In this document: positions 48,501 to 59,957 of the stretch, in pieces
Layout: the number at the start of each line of letters is the position of its first letter
How positions within the stretch are numbered: position 1 is the stretch's first letter
Assembly: GCA_032622095.1 (NCBI GenBank)
Contig: CP136068.1
Span: 55,576,025-55,640,024, forward strand
DNA from: Siphonodentalium dalli
Lineage: Eukaryota; Mollusca; Scaphopoda; Gadilida; Siphonodentaliidae
Direction of reading: 5' to 3'
DNA length: 64,000 bases
Translations under genes and position numbers: made by a program
Notes under the pieces: generated by a model
Database searches by the model: none
What the model saw: the letters and a program-made list of their open reading frames with translations, nothing else
Told to the model about the DNA's origin: nothing

Positions 48501-49509
48501 TAATACAAGCAGAGATTACGTAATTCACCAGTAGTGCGATGTAACCAATCAGGCGATAGTCGCATGGAATACCCAAGACTAGGGCAATTCTTTCAGCCAG
48601 CGCGATTCCAATAAACCCCGCCCATTGCCTAAAATATAGCATAAGAACTTTTCCACCGCATGGCTAATTTCAAAGTGTTTAAAAATTCAGAGTTTACGAC
48701 ATCGATTAAACACTAGCTGAAAGGCGTATATAAACAGTCCAGAATTTACCAATATTACTAGCTAACATGTCCAATAGAATTGAATATTATCAAGAATTTC
48801 AACATTTAGTACCGAGCAATCTGAGGTAGATTTCTCATTTGGATTTGGAATAAGAAGCCATGTTTTTCTGTTGCGAAAACGAAGTCGTTCGCAGAAATGA
48901 AACTGAAAGTACATTATTTGACGTCTTACTGCAGGTGTTGTACGTGTGTGGAAGTTATTTATAGCGACGATGATGCGTTAATTGGCGGTTTAGTGTAAAC
49001 ATATTTTTATTTCCAAATCCAAACATAATACACATAATACACAAATGACATAAATATATAACATATAAGAGATAATGTATGGAAATGAGGATCAGACAAC
49101 AAGCCCGAGGGCTTATATGAAGTCTTCTCCTCTTGGCGGGTTTCGTCCAGGGTTCGCGCTGTCACTTGCCAAATTTGCCAATGGCAAAAATAATTCACAT
49201 TTGGCAAAAAATATTTTCATTTGGCCAAAGTTTTGGCAAGTCACTTTTTAATTCCTCAATAAAATTGAAAAATATCGGATAATCAATACCATTAATTTTT
49301 AGGAAACTATTACAATAGAATTATATTAGTGGTGTTTTAATGGTTTCGGAAAAGTTAACACCTCCATTAAGATGCAGTTAATCTGGTAACATTATTATCG
49401 AGGGTTGAATGGATTACCAGTATTCAGTGTGGTGGTGGCATTTACATGTTAGCTAATCCGCTTGTGGTGTTCCCTTCTGATGAAGCAACTCTTCTACCAT
49501 TTTATTGTT
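48501..49509. other. Unannotated stretch with 'ttggcaaa' cluster
   Basis: At 49165-49243 'tttggcaaa' and its inverse 'tgccaaa' occur six or so times and form several short dyads. 'actagctgaaaggcgtat' at 48713 resembles the head of the dispersed family at 631 and 17130, but the homology stops after about 15 bases. Confidence 0.35.
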
Positions 49510-49825
49510 CGGTGATTGGTTTATTGTTGTATCGCACGGGCTCGGCGACCCGATAAAATTCGTATCCGGGGCAAGATACATTCACATACCAAATTTCAAG
49601 TCGATAGCTCCACCCGTTTCCGAGATCTCGTCTGCGCATGCGCGAAGCGGGCGCCGCACGGGCTCGCCAATACGACAACGTCCACCGCCTGGTCAAACTA
49701 CACACACGTACCAAGTTTCGTCCCGGTCGGTCGAGAATCGTAGATTTGTATAAATGACAAACATACAGACATATACAGACAAACATACAAACAGACAGAG
49801 GTCTTCAAAATATATATATATATGT
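49510..49825 (+). mobile_element. Dispersed repeat with retroelement-like tail
   Basis: Contains two units of the type 'cgcacgggctcgsc...cacacgtaccaagtttcgtc' ('cataccaaatttcaagtcga' in the first), then 'tttgtataaatgacaaacat', 'acagacaaacatacaaacag' and a terminal (TA)n. This is the general form of 3' tails of dispersed invertebrate repeats. Non-coding and GC-richer than its flanks. Confidence 0.5.
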
Positions 49826-51089
49826 ACAATAACTATGGATAGAGCATTAGATTGAAATGCAATAATAATAGCCATAACATGTCAGTGTTCTTGAATGCGT
49901 ACTAAATTTTATTGACACATGTATGCTCAATTTCCTGGTAGCCTTGTTTCCCGGAACTTGGAACTATAGATGTGTCTCTCAGATGAAATGATATGAATTG
50001 TTACTGGAAATGATGCAACAGGTTTACAGCGTAGTACAAACTAAGTGATATAATTCCTATATATTAATTGTTCCTAATTAATCTTTGATAAATATGTTGC
50101 TTGGAAATTTTTTACATCACACCTTTTTTCCTACCTCGAACCACCCAACTACTCCCTCCCTGTATCTGGAATTTTTCTGCAGACCCCCCCTACAAATAAA
50201 AGAATCCTCACCACGTGAACATCGAAGCACCCCGCCACTTCCCCCACCCAAAACCCACCAACACCGCGAAAATACGAACGAATACACGATTATGACTCCC
50301 CTTAAACCAATATACTTATCGCGCGATATTAAAGTGATGTGAAACGTAAATTGAACCTCACAATTGAGTTCCCTGCGTCATTCTGTGGGAAGAGTGAATA
50401 AAATAACTCAGATACACGAAATCCCCCATCCTGAAGTCAGTTTGTACACATTATACGGCCATTCGGCTAACTATTTATATTCATCAATCGTCCCGATTAA
50501 TCTCACCATAATAACACGAAAAAACAAAACGATGCGTCGTCTTGTGCGGTCACGGAAATGCCCGAGCACTTCCGACTCGATTGGGATTGAATCGGGTTTC
50601 GTTCTCAGAAATGGCTTCTAGGGAGGATGACCGTTCGCTGGAATAGCGTCATGCACATCAGAATATTAAAGCGAAAAACAAATTGACATCGCAATCGGTA
50701 GTCAATTCGACAGGGAAGGAATAGAAAGGGAATTGTTGCGTGAAATCACAAACGGAAGAACATTGGCCGAGTTAGTGGCAAAGATTATAATCGAACAGTC
50801 ATCGAGAGGTAATAATTCCAAAATGTTACTATTTATAGAAAATTGTAAGCGCATTGACCGAATGTTTACATCAATCTGGCCGCAAGCACAGTACCGTGCA
50901 GAAAGAGTTGTCTTACTTTTGTAACTCAAAACTGTTTAATTACATTACACCTGTACAATAGTACAAATAATTGGTATTCAATATGCCAGTACAGAACATT
51001 TGTTAGCTCATTGGCCATGAAATGTTTTTAATGGCAAATTCTGTTGTCAAGCTTTAGTAAGCACTATTCATTCTGATGGATGATAACTA
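49826..51089. other. Unannotated stretch with one open frame
   Basis: The plus-strand frame 50670-50924 (85 codons, in-frame stop just upstream, ends in a stop) reads ...FDREGIERELLREITNGRTL... and is mixed in composition like a real protein, but I do not recognise a family and no start codon or convincing splice site defines it. Confidence 0.3.
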
Positions 51090-52625
51090 TAATGGAAAGC
51101 CTTTTTCACATGTATTAGCTAATTGCACTTTAGCGTAAGTGAATTACAACTAAGCGTAATGTATTACACTCAGGTGTAATGCACACATATAAAGCGTACT
51201 TCACTTACGCTTAACCGTATGATGTAGATAAAGCATTACTCCTATGAGTAATAGAATTATGACTAGTGTGCTTAAGCGTAATTGATTAAAGTGTGCTTAA
51301 GCGTAATTGATTTACGCTTAAGCTCACTGGTCATTTATTTTCATTGATAGATTAATTACACTTAATAATAAATGAATTATGCTTAAGCGTTTATACGAGA
51401 AGCCGTTTTCACATTTATTCTGATTCTGCTTAATCGCAAATCATTTACGCTTAAGTGTAAATCATTTGCACTTAAGAGCAAATCATTTATACTTAAATAC
51501 AAATCATATGCGCTTTAGCGGAAATAGTATGGGAGGCCCTTTTCACATTTATTATTTATTTGCGCTTAAGCGCAAATATTTGTGCTTAAGCATAAATCAT
51601 TAAGCGCAAATATTTGTGCTTAAGCGTAAATCAATTGCGCTTAAGCACAAATATGTGTCTATCAATTTATTTGCGCTTAAGCGCAAATACCTAACACTCC
51701 ATTACATCCCTCTGATGTGAATGATTGAGTCCATCTCATATTATATTAGCATGGGCCCATAGTAATAGCCCCATACAGACTCGAAGTTGAAGAAAAAACA
51801 TATTTCCATATGCATATCAGCATCTCTGTCCCTGGTGTCCCAAGATTTGGTGCCTCACTCCCAGAGCTCATGTATATTTTATTATCTCCTGCACAGATAT
51901 ATACCATTTCCATGGCCATAAATAGGGAATTAGGGGTTACTGGGGTTTGCTTCCCTCATATGGTGTACTCATTGACTTGAAGTTGGGGAAAACCCCCTAT
52001 TTTCATAATATCAGCATCCCTGTCCTCAAGAATCTGTCTCGCCATCCCAGAGATATAGTATATTTTATAAAAGAGACATATCCTACACAGATCTATATCA
52101 TTTCCATGGTCATAAAACAGATCTTGGGGTTTCTGGGGGATTGTTTCCCTCATATGGTGGGGTTATATCAACTTTAGTGATGTGTTTTGGCCTGTGCCAT
52201 GTAAAATTAATTCAGGGGGGATCAATGCATATTGATTTTTATTTGCGCTTAAGTGCAAATGATTTGCGCTTAAGCGCAAATATGATCTATTTGCTTAATT
52301 GCAAATGATAGAGGTTATTTGCGCGTAAATAAATAATAAATGTGAAAAGGGCCTCCCATATAATAGATCACATTTATGGCAATTTTATGCTAAAGCGCAA
52401 ATATATTATTAGACACATATTTTTTGCGCTTGAGCGCAATTGATTTACACTAATAAATAATATATTTGAAAAAGCTGTCTCCCATGCGATTTCCACTAAA
52501 CTCAAATTTACTCTGGCAATAAGACATCAATCAAACATCGGTTTAGACTCCCCCATATACTATGAGATGGACTCAATTATTCAGACAGAGGAAATCAGTT
52601 GGAGTTAGGTATTTGCTTAAGCATT
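51090..52625. repeat. GCTTAAGC palindrome field with overlapping inverted arms
   Basis: More than twenty short motifs of the form 'tttgcgcttaagcgcaaat' (a palindrome centred on TTAA) and weaker 'ttacgcttaagcg' variants fill the block. Larger inverted copies are layered on them. 'atgggaggcccttttcacat' followed by 'ttattatttattt' at 51534 is inverse to about 52326-52362, with weaker relatives at 51101, 51402 and about 52452-52490. 'aaatacctaacactccatta' with 'attgagtccatctcata' (51687-51742) is inverse to about 52552-52615. The arms do not nest around one axis, which suggests repeated inversion or several element copies. Confidence 0.75.
51778..52170. repeat. Two-copy direct repeat of about 195 bp inside the palindrome field
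   Basis: 51778-51972 and 51973-52170 share 'gactYgaagttg', 'atatcagcatc', 'ctgtcc', 'ctcccagag' / 'catcccagag', 'atatattttat', 'tatatcatttccatgg' and 'ttccctcatatggtg'. They are diverged by roughly a fifth. Only chance open frames. Confidence 0.65.
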
Positions 52626-52739
52626 ATTCATATTAATTATGCTTAAGTGTAAATGAGTTCCGCGCTTAAGCGTAAATGATGTACGCTTAAACGTAATTCA
52701 TATACACTCTCATTGAACTCCCCTCAAGCTGAAATGGAT

Positions 52740-53660
52740 GCAACCACATTACTAATGCCAGTAACCTACATCAGGTTATACCAATATACATGAGGTATAT
52801 GGGGAGCCAAATTAACATTTAATAAATAATAGAGCTTAAGCGATATAATTGAGCTTAAGCGATATAATAAGGGAAGATATAATTGCGATTAAGTTCAATA
52901 AGGAAATATCTAATTGCGCTTAGCACAATAAGGAATATCTTATTGCACTTAAGCACAAAAAGGAATATCGTATTGCACTTAAAGACACGGTTGGCCTTGG
53001 CGGTGGGTATCCTGTGAAAATATCTCCACCCGTCAAAACCCGCCACTAACAGAAAGAACATCAAAATGTAGATAGACTTTGTCCGTATACAAATAAGAAA
53101 TATCACATAAACAGTATGTTATGGTCATATGTTTGACCATTGTTATGTAAACAAAAGCGTAAAAAGTTACTTTTCTGGTGTTTGTTTATATTATGATGGT
53201 AAACATAAAGAGCGTTCTTTGTTGGTCAATACCTGATATGGAACTAATAAAGAGCGTTTATGCCATCTGTGTGTGATTAGCCAGTAGCATTGTGCTGTCT
53301 TCTGTAACACAATCAGTCTCTTGCTTAGGTAAAATATAGTATGTCTCTATGATAACATGCTGTTTACGCGATGGTCATGGTATATATGAACGGAACTGTA
53401 TGCGTTTTACTGTTTTTCTGATTACGGTGTTTGGAACAAAAATGAATATTTTCGACAATTAAGGCCACACGTGCCTTTAAGCGCAATAAGGAATCTCTAA
53501 GCGCAATAAGGAATCTTCTTATTCCACTTAAGCGCGATAAGAAATATTCTTATTGCAATTAAGTGTAATTAGAGATTCCTTGATTGGGGGGGGGGGGGGC
53601 TTTAGCTCAATTATTTATTAAATGTTAATTTGGCTTCCTCCCATAGAGGTGACATAGCTG
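52740..53660. repeat. Second palindrome-bearing inverted-repeat block
   Basis: 'ggagccaaattaacatttaa' with 'taaataatagagctta' (52801-52838) is the inverse of 53600-53640. Between the arms lie 'ttgcgcttaagcgcaata'-type units with 'aggaatatctta' spacers, a G-run at 53585-53599 and the nested MITE at 52983-53476. Confidence 0.7.
52983..53476. mobile_element. TTAA-target MITE, copy 2, inserted in a palindromic unit
   Basis: TTAA at 52979-52982 and 53477-53480 flanks the 494-bp element. Termini are 'agacacggttggcctt' and, on the other strand, 'aggcacgtgtggcctt'. It matches copy 1 (42621-43106) along its length. The flanks 'ttgcacTTAA' and 'TTAAgcgcaataag' rejoin into the standard palindromic unit of the host block, so the TTAA core of the palindrome was the target. 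Confidence 0.8.
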
Positions 53661-54030
53661 ATGAACCCAATTACACTTAAGCGTAATTCAAATGTATTAC
53701 GCTTATCGTAAGTTAATTATGCTTAAGGGGAGTACTCTAAATTGTTCTTTCGACCAGCTGTTTCTACCAATTAAAAAAAATTCTCATTTATTTTGAAACT
53801 AATGAAAGTCAATGGTATATTTTTTTACTAGTAATATTCATTATAAACTTGTACAAATCTGAAAACAAACAAAATTTTAATATTTAAGAAATTTAGAGTT
53901 CCCTCTCTTACAGCAGCAACCACTATGCCAGGAAGACCAATCGATCTAGTTCAGCCCGATTGGGCTATTATAATTTATAGATCGATCGGTGGTTCATGCA
54001 CTCTCTGCGTTTGAAATATTGCTAATAATT
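53661..54030. other. Unannotated stretch
   Basis: The last TTAAGC-type motifs fade out by about 53730. A dyad around 'atcgatctag' and 'agatcgatcggtgg' lies at 53940-53992. No gene was recognised. Confidence 0.35.
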
Positions 54031-54039
54031 TCCATTTAC

Positions 54040-54200
54040 AGAAGTCAATAATGCCATTGCAGATAACTTCATCTTAAATTCGACCAAATGTGTTGACGTT
54101 TGATAAGAAGGGCAGGAATTCCCCGATTTGTTTATTTTCAATCGATGAGAAGCATGACGACCTGGATCAGCTGATCGGTTCGGAGGTGTGCCAATCGTAT
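54040..54200 (+). pseudogene. Possible LINE RT thumb fragment
   Basis: One plus frame reads NNAIADNFILNSTKCVDV and stops. The next frame continues LTFDKKGRNSPICLFSID. Together this resembles the segment after the YADD box in jockey/CR1-like RTs (..LN.sKC.em.i.f.k). It is short, with one frameshift, and the call is tentative. No other LINE part lies directly upstream. Confidence 0.3.
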
Positions 54201-55379
54201 TTTGCATGCTGTGAATACCCATTCACGCCTAAATTTGCAAACAATCCATATATAACATATACACAGTGTGTACACTTTGTTAGTTGCCAATTAATTCTCG
54301 ACATTTCAATTAGAAAACATGAGATATCGATGCAAAAATCAAGACATAATCACATTATCTAGTTTGTGTTTTGTTGAATCTACTTTCGGTTATCGACATG
54401 TCGGCTATTGTTTTGGCTGTTCTCTCAACCGTGCGTGCCAGCCGATCGTCGTTTATCGGGCGGTTCCGATTTCTTCCGAATATAATTCCATGACCTCCAC
54501 GCGATGATTCGCGCCGAAAATGTGGTTGTATCTGAGAAGATTTCTTACTCTGACCGCAGTTTTCAACAATTTAATACGGGGCGAATACCGCATCAATAAT
54601 ATGCAACCTTGGGGTTTTATTTCTTATGGTATATCGGATACAGTTCTGTCTGACATGAAATATATACCCACCGGGAGTGAAGCTAATGACTTTAACACAT
54701 AAATAATGCAAAAATGCCATGCCAGATGGCCGTTTAATTCGCTGACATTTTGCCGGGTGTCGACTAGCACGTGGTCGGTCGATAGAGACCAACGAACATC
54801 AACACTGAGTTACACGTATGATAACGACGTGTACCTCTATACCGGTGGCCACAAAAAGAGGTCACTAACAACCGTTTCTGCTGGGCCGGATTCGTCATCT
54901 CTGGTTTAAACATGATATACTTAAACACAGGTTTGTCATCTCTGGTTTACACCTGGTCCAGCCAGACTCACGCATGGTTCAGAAGTAGTGTGTCTCTATA
55001 TTGTACTTGCCTAACACGAACCACGGCACGGTGATCGACAGCGAAAATAAATAATTAGGACAAGCATATTTTGATTGGAAATTTAGCGGCGAGAAGCGTT
55101 CACACTTGCAAAGTGTGTGGTGATAAGTTGTTATGACCTTAAACTTGAAACATAATCATAGCATTCGGTGGTCCAACTAAACCCGGTATATGTAGGCAGC
55201 GGAGGCTAGATCTTAGATTACGAATCCGTCTTTTCTGAACCGCGGTTTATACGGGTGGAGCTGTACATAATATAGATTGACGGCGTGTCTAAATGTGAGA
55301 GTGGTGGCTTGGTATTATCGTATTACAGTTGATTCAATCTCACACGACGGTTTTTTGATTCAGTATTTGACAGTAGTTG
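54201..55379. other. Unannotated stretch
   Basis: Somewhat higher GC than average with several short frames up to 67 codons, none with a motif. No repeat structure was seen. Confidence 0.35.
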
Positions 55380-55899
55380 ATGATTTTTCCTGGTTTACTA
55401 TCTAGCCCAGACGAATAAAGCGTTGTATTATCAGCAAATGAAAGTAAGTTCATGTATGTTACATTTTGGCATATCGTTTACATAGAGAATAAATGGTATC
55501 ATGCCGAGAACGGACCCTTCGGACACACCACACTTAATCTTCAAAAACCAGAAGTTTGATCAAGGCAGTCAACATATCGCTTTCTTCCGGTTAAGTAACT
55601 CTTAAACTCCCCGAATTCCCTAATGTTCTAATTTTCTCAATAAAATATAATGACTTGTATCAAATGCTTTCGATAAATCTATGAAAATCGCTAATGTAGA
55701 GTCATTATATAGTTGGTTTACATTACTTCCTGCTACATGATCTAGAATGTGCAACAAATTATGCACGATCGAGTGATTATTATACGGAAGCCATCATGGT
55801 ATTGATGCTGTTGTAGGATTTCGTGTTTTCCAACTCATCAAAAAAATCTGCTCTGCGCGAGTTTCTCTAATAGCTTCGAGAAAGCTGGCAGAGTGTTGA
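55380..55899 (-). pseudogene. Non-LTR reverse transcriptase fragment (jockey/CR1-like)
   Basis: On the minus strand, frames give in order LPAFSKLLEKL (RT block 1 area), LAIFIDLSKAFDT (palm, first catalytic Asp), a YLTGRK-like block, CGVSEGSVLGMIPFILYVND (usually VPQGSVLGP.LF..Y.ND) and SFADNTTLYSSGLD (the ADD box with the second Asp replaced by Asn). Multiple frameshifts and stops break it. The order matches the RT palm and fingers of jockey, CR1 or I-type LINEs. Only about 170 codons' worth remains, with no endonuclease or tail. Confidence 0.8.
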
Positions 55900-56053
55900 T
55901 GTGTCTATATAATTCGCTATTTTATAAAATGGAATTATTTTTCATAATATTTTTTCATCATATCGTGGAGATACATCGTTTGAATGATAGATTGAATATA
56001 AGCCCCAGCGCTCGGGGCGTTTCGGGCATGGTGCCAGTTTGTGTGGTACTCAC

Positions 56054-56217
56054 TGCTATTGAAGGGAGGCAATCTCTGGCGATAGGATTGTAACGCATTC
56101 CGCTTCGACACAAGAACCGCTTCTGTATCTGTACGTCATCCAGTATGTTTCTCAACAAGTTTACCTGTTTCTCCGAGAGACCGGATCCATTGTCGCCGGA
56201 ATAACAGCACACTGTTC
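56054..56217 (-). CDS. Candidate internal exon of an unrecognised cysteine-containing protein
   Basis: The minus strand has a strong acceptor-like 'gtgtttcttcttcacag' ending at 56218, then 164 open bases, then 'gtgagtacc' as a donor at 56053. The exon would begin inside a codon and end in phase 0. The translation includes LSEKQVNLLRNILDDVQ, then QKR, then CRSGMRYNPIARDC, a loop of twelve residues between two Cys directly after a dibasic site. It is GC-richer than its surroundings. If the donor is not used, the frame runs on to a stop near 55958. A secreted peptide precursor or small Cys module is possible, but the family is not recognised and no other exon could be placed. Confidence 0.3.
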
Positions 56218-58383
56218 CTGTGAAGAAGAAACACACCCAGGTGGATTACTCTCTTCAACCTCGTAAATAAACAGAATATGTTAAACTGGAACAGAACTGG
56301 TGTTGATTGGTGAAATCTGGTGTAAACTTGCATATGGCACGTTGCATAATCTCGCAAGATTCTCATTTATGTGATTACCGTTCCGGGGACCAACTAAGTA
56401 ATAGGAGACACAAACAAATGCATATGTAGATGTATATAGTGAAATAATACATTGTCATTGGCAGTTGTTGGACAACACATTGTAGCAAGGAATTTTCCAA
56501 TTGTGAGTATATTATCTTCTTAATTTTAGATACCGAACTATGGACAATATACAGCAGATTCATTCTTCGAACAAGGGCATATGGACTGAACGGATATACT
56601 TTTCTGTAGAGTGTTGTGTTTTTTAGTAAACAGTTCGGCCCGAAGGGTACCGTTCGCACGAATCAGCTCTAATCTAATAGCGCGACGCGTCTACCATGCA
56701 TCGCTTCAAAAATCATACCCAAGACCAAGATACATATCAAGCAAATGGGACAAAAGTGGAATTGCAAAGCTTCTGCAAAATATCCCAAAGCACAAGCCAT
56801 TAACGAATAGGATAATGGTTGTGCGACAATGACCACTTCTGGAAAATATGAATGAATTTGGTCTAATTGAATGATTTATAAGAGAGTTGGGCATGTCATT
56901 CAATTCAATTTAAAGGGAATGCCCTGTGGTAGATATAAACCTAAATTCCAAGAAAGAGCAATAAATCATTTACGGTTGTGTCCTATAAACCATAACTAAT
57001 TTCAGCGACGCTCTGTAATATGCTAACTGCAAATTTCAGCGACGCTCTTTAATAATGGATGGTCGTGGTACGAGAAATGATTAGTTAACCCGGAAGAAAT
57101 TGGCAAGAAAGCGATTTATGTGTCAAAACACATGGGGAGTTTTCAGTATAACATATCTAAAATCCGGGGAAAATCCGCTTTGGTGAAAACTTCGTTATCC
57201 AAGATGGCATCCAACATGGTTTTCTATTCTCGAAATAAGTCATTATACAATACATTGCTGTCAAAATGGCCGCGACTCCAAGCCATGTCACAAGCTACAT
57301 ATTGGATAACCACATAGAAGTGAAAATCCGTAATGGTCCATCTGAAGGAAGATATCGGTCACTATACAACGCAAATGAAACCAAATGATTTACGTCTTTA
57401 GAGTTCGGGTTTTCTTCTTAGAATACATCCAATAGTCGGGCCAATTTTTATTATTATTTTTTTGCAATACAGTGTGTGGTACTTTCATTCGGCACGATGA
57501 TTAAATATTGAATTAACACAGATACTGTATGAAGTGCATACATCGGCGGTATAAATACTAGTACATTTCCGAATATTCAACATTCTCGGTGATAATAAAC
57601 TATACATGTATGTCGCAATGCTTATTATCCTATAAAGAAACACTAATATCTTCAATAGATCAGCAGCTCATTTCGTCATATCAAAGAGATGGTATATCCT
57701 ACATGTTATGTGAGACTAATTTTCATGCTGCTACCAAACCGGTTTCTTGGTAGACAATTTTGTTCAAATTACTTTGGTCGGCACTTTACAACTGAAATAG
57801 GATACAACGCAATGCACAATATTAGATTTCAGTATGTCTTTGTTTGAAAATATCTTACCAATACCACCCACGCAATTGTGCTAAATTTCAGGTGATCAGC
57901 ATGTAAAGCTGTTATTTCAGCGTTGACCATTCACTCAATATTGCTATTTATGGATTTATGTGCAGCATATATCTGTAACATTAGGATAATGGGTAACGCG
58001 GTGGCACGTTTCACGTATAGTAACCTTGGTGATTAATATAACCAAATATAATTTCTGGGTATAAACAGTCTCTGCCACAGAGTATTTAGACAATTATTAG
58101 AAATCCTTGAAGATCGTCTATGGTACTACTTCGTGTTTCATCACTCGATCGGAGTCAACTATGACTACTATTTTGAGACACGGACAATAGGATCTACACA
58201 TTTTATCTATGGATATATCTCATACTGTTCTATAGCAATGAGATTTGAAAAGTTTGAGATAATTATTGGTACTTTCTTTTATATGTGCACATTGGGCGAG
58301 GTAAACTGATTAAATCTACATAGTTTAGGAAAGAAGCGAAACAGGGAAGATATACAGGAATCAAGTAAATTATTTACATTTTC
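56218..58383. other. Unannotated stretch
   Basis: No gene was recognised. Two copies of 'tttcagcgacgctctkta' occur at 57000-57055. The open frame at 56611-56832 has no motif. If the exon at 56054-56217 is real, upstream exons would be expected here on the minus strand, but none could be defined. Confidence 0.3.
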
Positions 58384-59085
58384 TCAACAGATCGATGTCT
58401 GTACCAGCAACGAGGTCTATTGTCAACAGATCGATGTCTGTACCAACAACGAGGTCTATTGTCAAAATATATCAACAGATGGATGTCTGTACCAACAACG
58501 AGGTCTATTGTCAACAGATGGATGTCTGTACCAGGTCTATTGTCAAAAGATATCAACAGATGGATGTCTGTACCAGCAACGAGGTCTATTGTCAAAAGAT
58601 ATCAAAAGATCGATGTCTCTACCAACAACGAGGTCTATTGTCAAAAGATATCAACAGATCGATGTCTGTACCAACAACGATGTCTATTGTCAAAAGATAT
58701 CAACAGATCGATGTATGTACCAACAACGAGGTATATTGTCAAAAGATCGATGTCTGTACCAGCAACGAGGTATATTGTTAAAAGATCGACGTCTGTACCA
58801 GCAACGAAGTCTATTATCAACAGATGGATGTCTGTCCCAACAACGAGGTCTATTGTCAAAAGATAGCAAAAGATCGATGTCTGTACCAACAACAAGGTCT
58901 ATTGTCAAAAGATCGACGTCTGTACCAGCAACGAGGTCTATTATAAACAGATCGATGTCTGTACCAGCAACGAGGTATATTGTCAAAAGATATCAACAGA
59001 CGGATGTCTGTCCCAACAACTAGGTCTATTGTCAAAAGATCGATACCCGTACCAGCAACGAGGTCTATTGTCAAAAGATATCAAC
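58384..59085. repeat. 39/49-bp minisatellite, about 16 copies
   Basis: The unit 'gatcgatgtctgtaccagca' plus 'acgaggtctattgtcaaca' is 39 bp. A longer form has a ten-base insert around 'aaaagatatc'. The two lengths are mixed. Frames of 128-171 codons cross the array because 39 is a multiple of three, but the 49-bp units shift them, and frames are open on both strands. It is therefore not called as coding. Confidence 0.9.
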
Positions 59086-59957
59086 CTGTTCAGGGTGCCT
59101 AATGAAAAGGATCATTTTGAATATGTTTTACCTTAAAATATTAAAGCATATATTGGACGATGCAACAAAATGAAAGTCTAGATTACATGCAGGAATATCG
59201 TCTTCTCTTATAGATAGCCACGAACTTATTGGCATAATAATATTGTATGCATAACATCGACGTGTACAGTGCTAAATATGGCTGATCGTCGTGAACGATA
59301 CATGCTCATCTAGCTCGCCTGGGCCAGAAAGCAATAGAAAAGTTTAGATTGGCACGGGGAACCTTCCTGCTCTCCATGTAATCATGTTAGAGAACCCATA
59401 ACGTATTTCATTATCCCCAGGGGAACACTCATGTCCAATATGCATCGCTGCCGACGCACTTCCGCGGACATTATTGTTCGGCGAGTGGTGGTAATTGTAT
59501 TCTTTAATTATTATTGTGTCCCGTAATATCACTAATTGGTCAGGTTGATGCTAATTGGTCAGTATGTTTAAAGGCCTATATGTATATGTTTTACCAATTT
59601 GGCAAAATGAACTACATCTGATAACAATTACGAATAATATGATGGTACTACATAACTGGAAATTGTGTTATTACTCTTAGTTTCATGTCGTTTTTTGCCA
59701 TATCCGTAGATACGATTACGGTTTGGGTTTTGAATAAAACTCACAAATACATCATAAAGTAATAAGTTCGAGATCTTTTCTCTGGTCCTCAACGTGGGAG
59801 TTGACTCTGGTATTGTATTCTTCAATTGTAATCGGCATGTGGCCTTAATTTCTATCTATTATAGTGGCAACCAAATAATTAGTCGCCGTGAAACACGAGA
59901 AACTCGCGAAAAGCTAAGCGTGACGAAGAACAGCAACTCTGTTCGTGCGATTTTCTC
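59086..59957. other. Unannotated stretch
   Basis: Single-copy-looking sequence between two tandem arrays. No gene or repeat was recognised. Confidence 0.35.

Noticed and set aside
58395-59023. Open frames of 128-171 codons
   Set aside because: They follow a 39/49-bp tandem repeat, are open on both strands, and frame is lost at each 49-bp unit.
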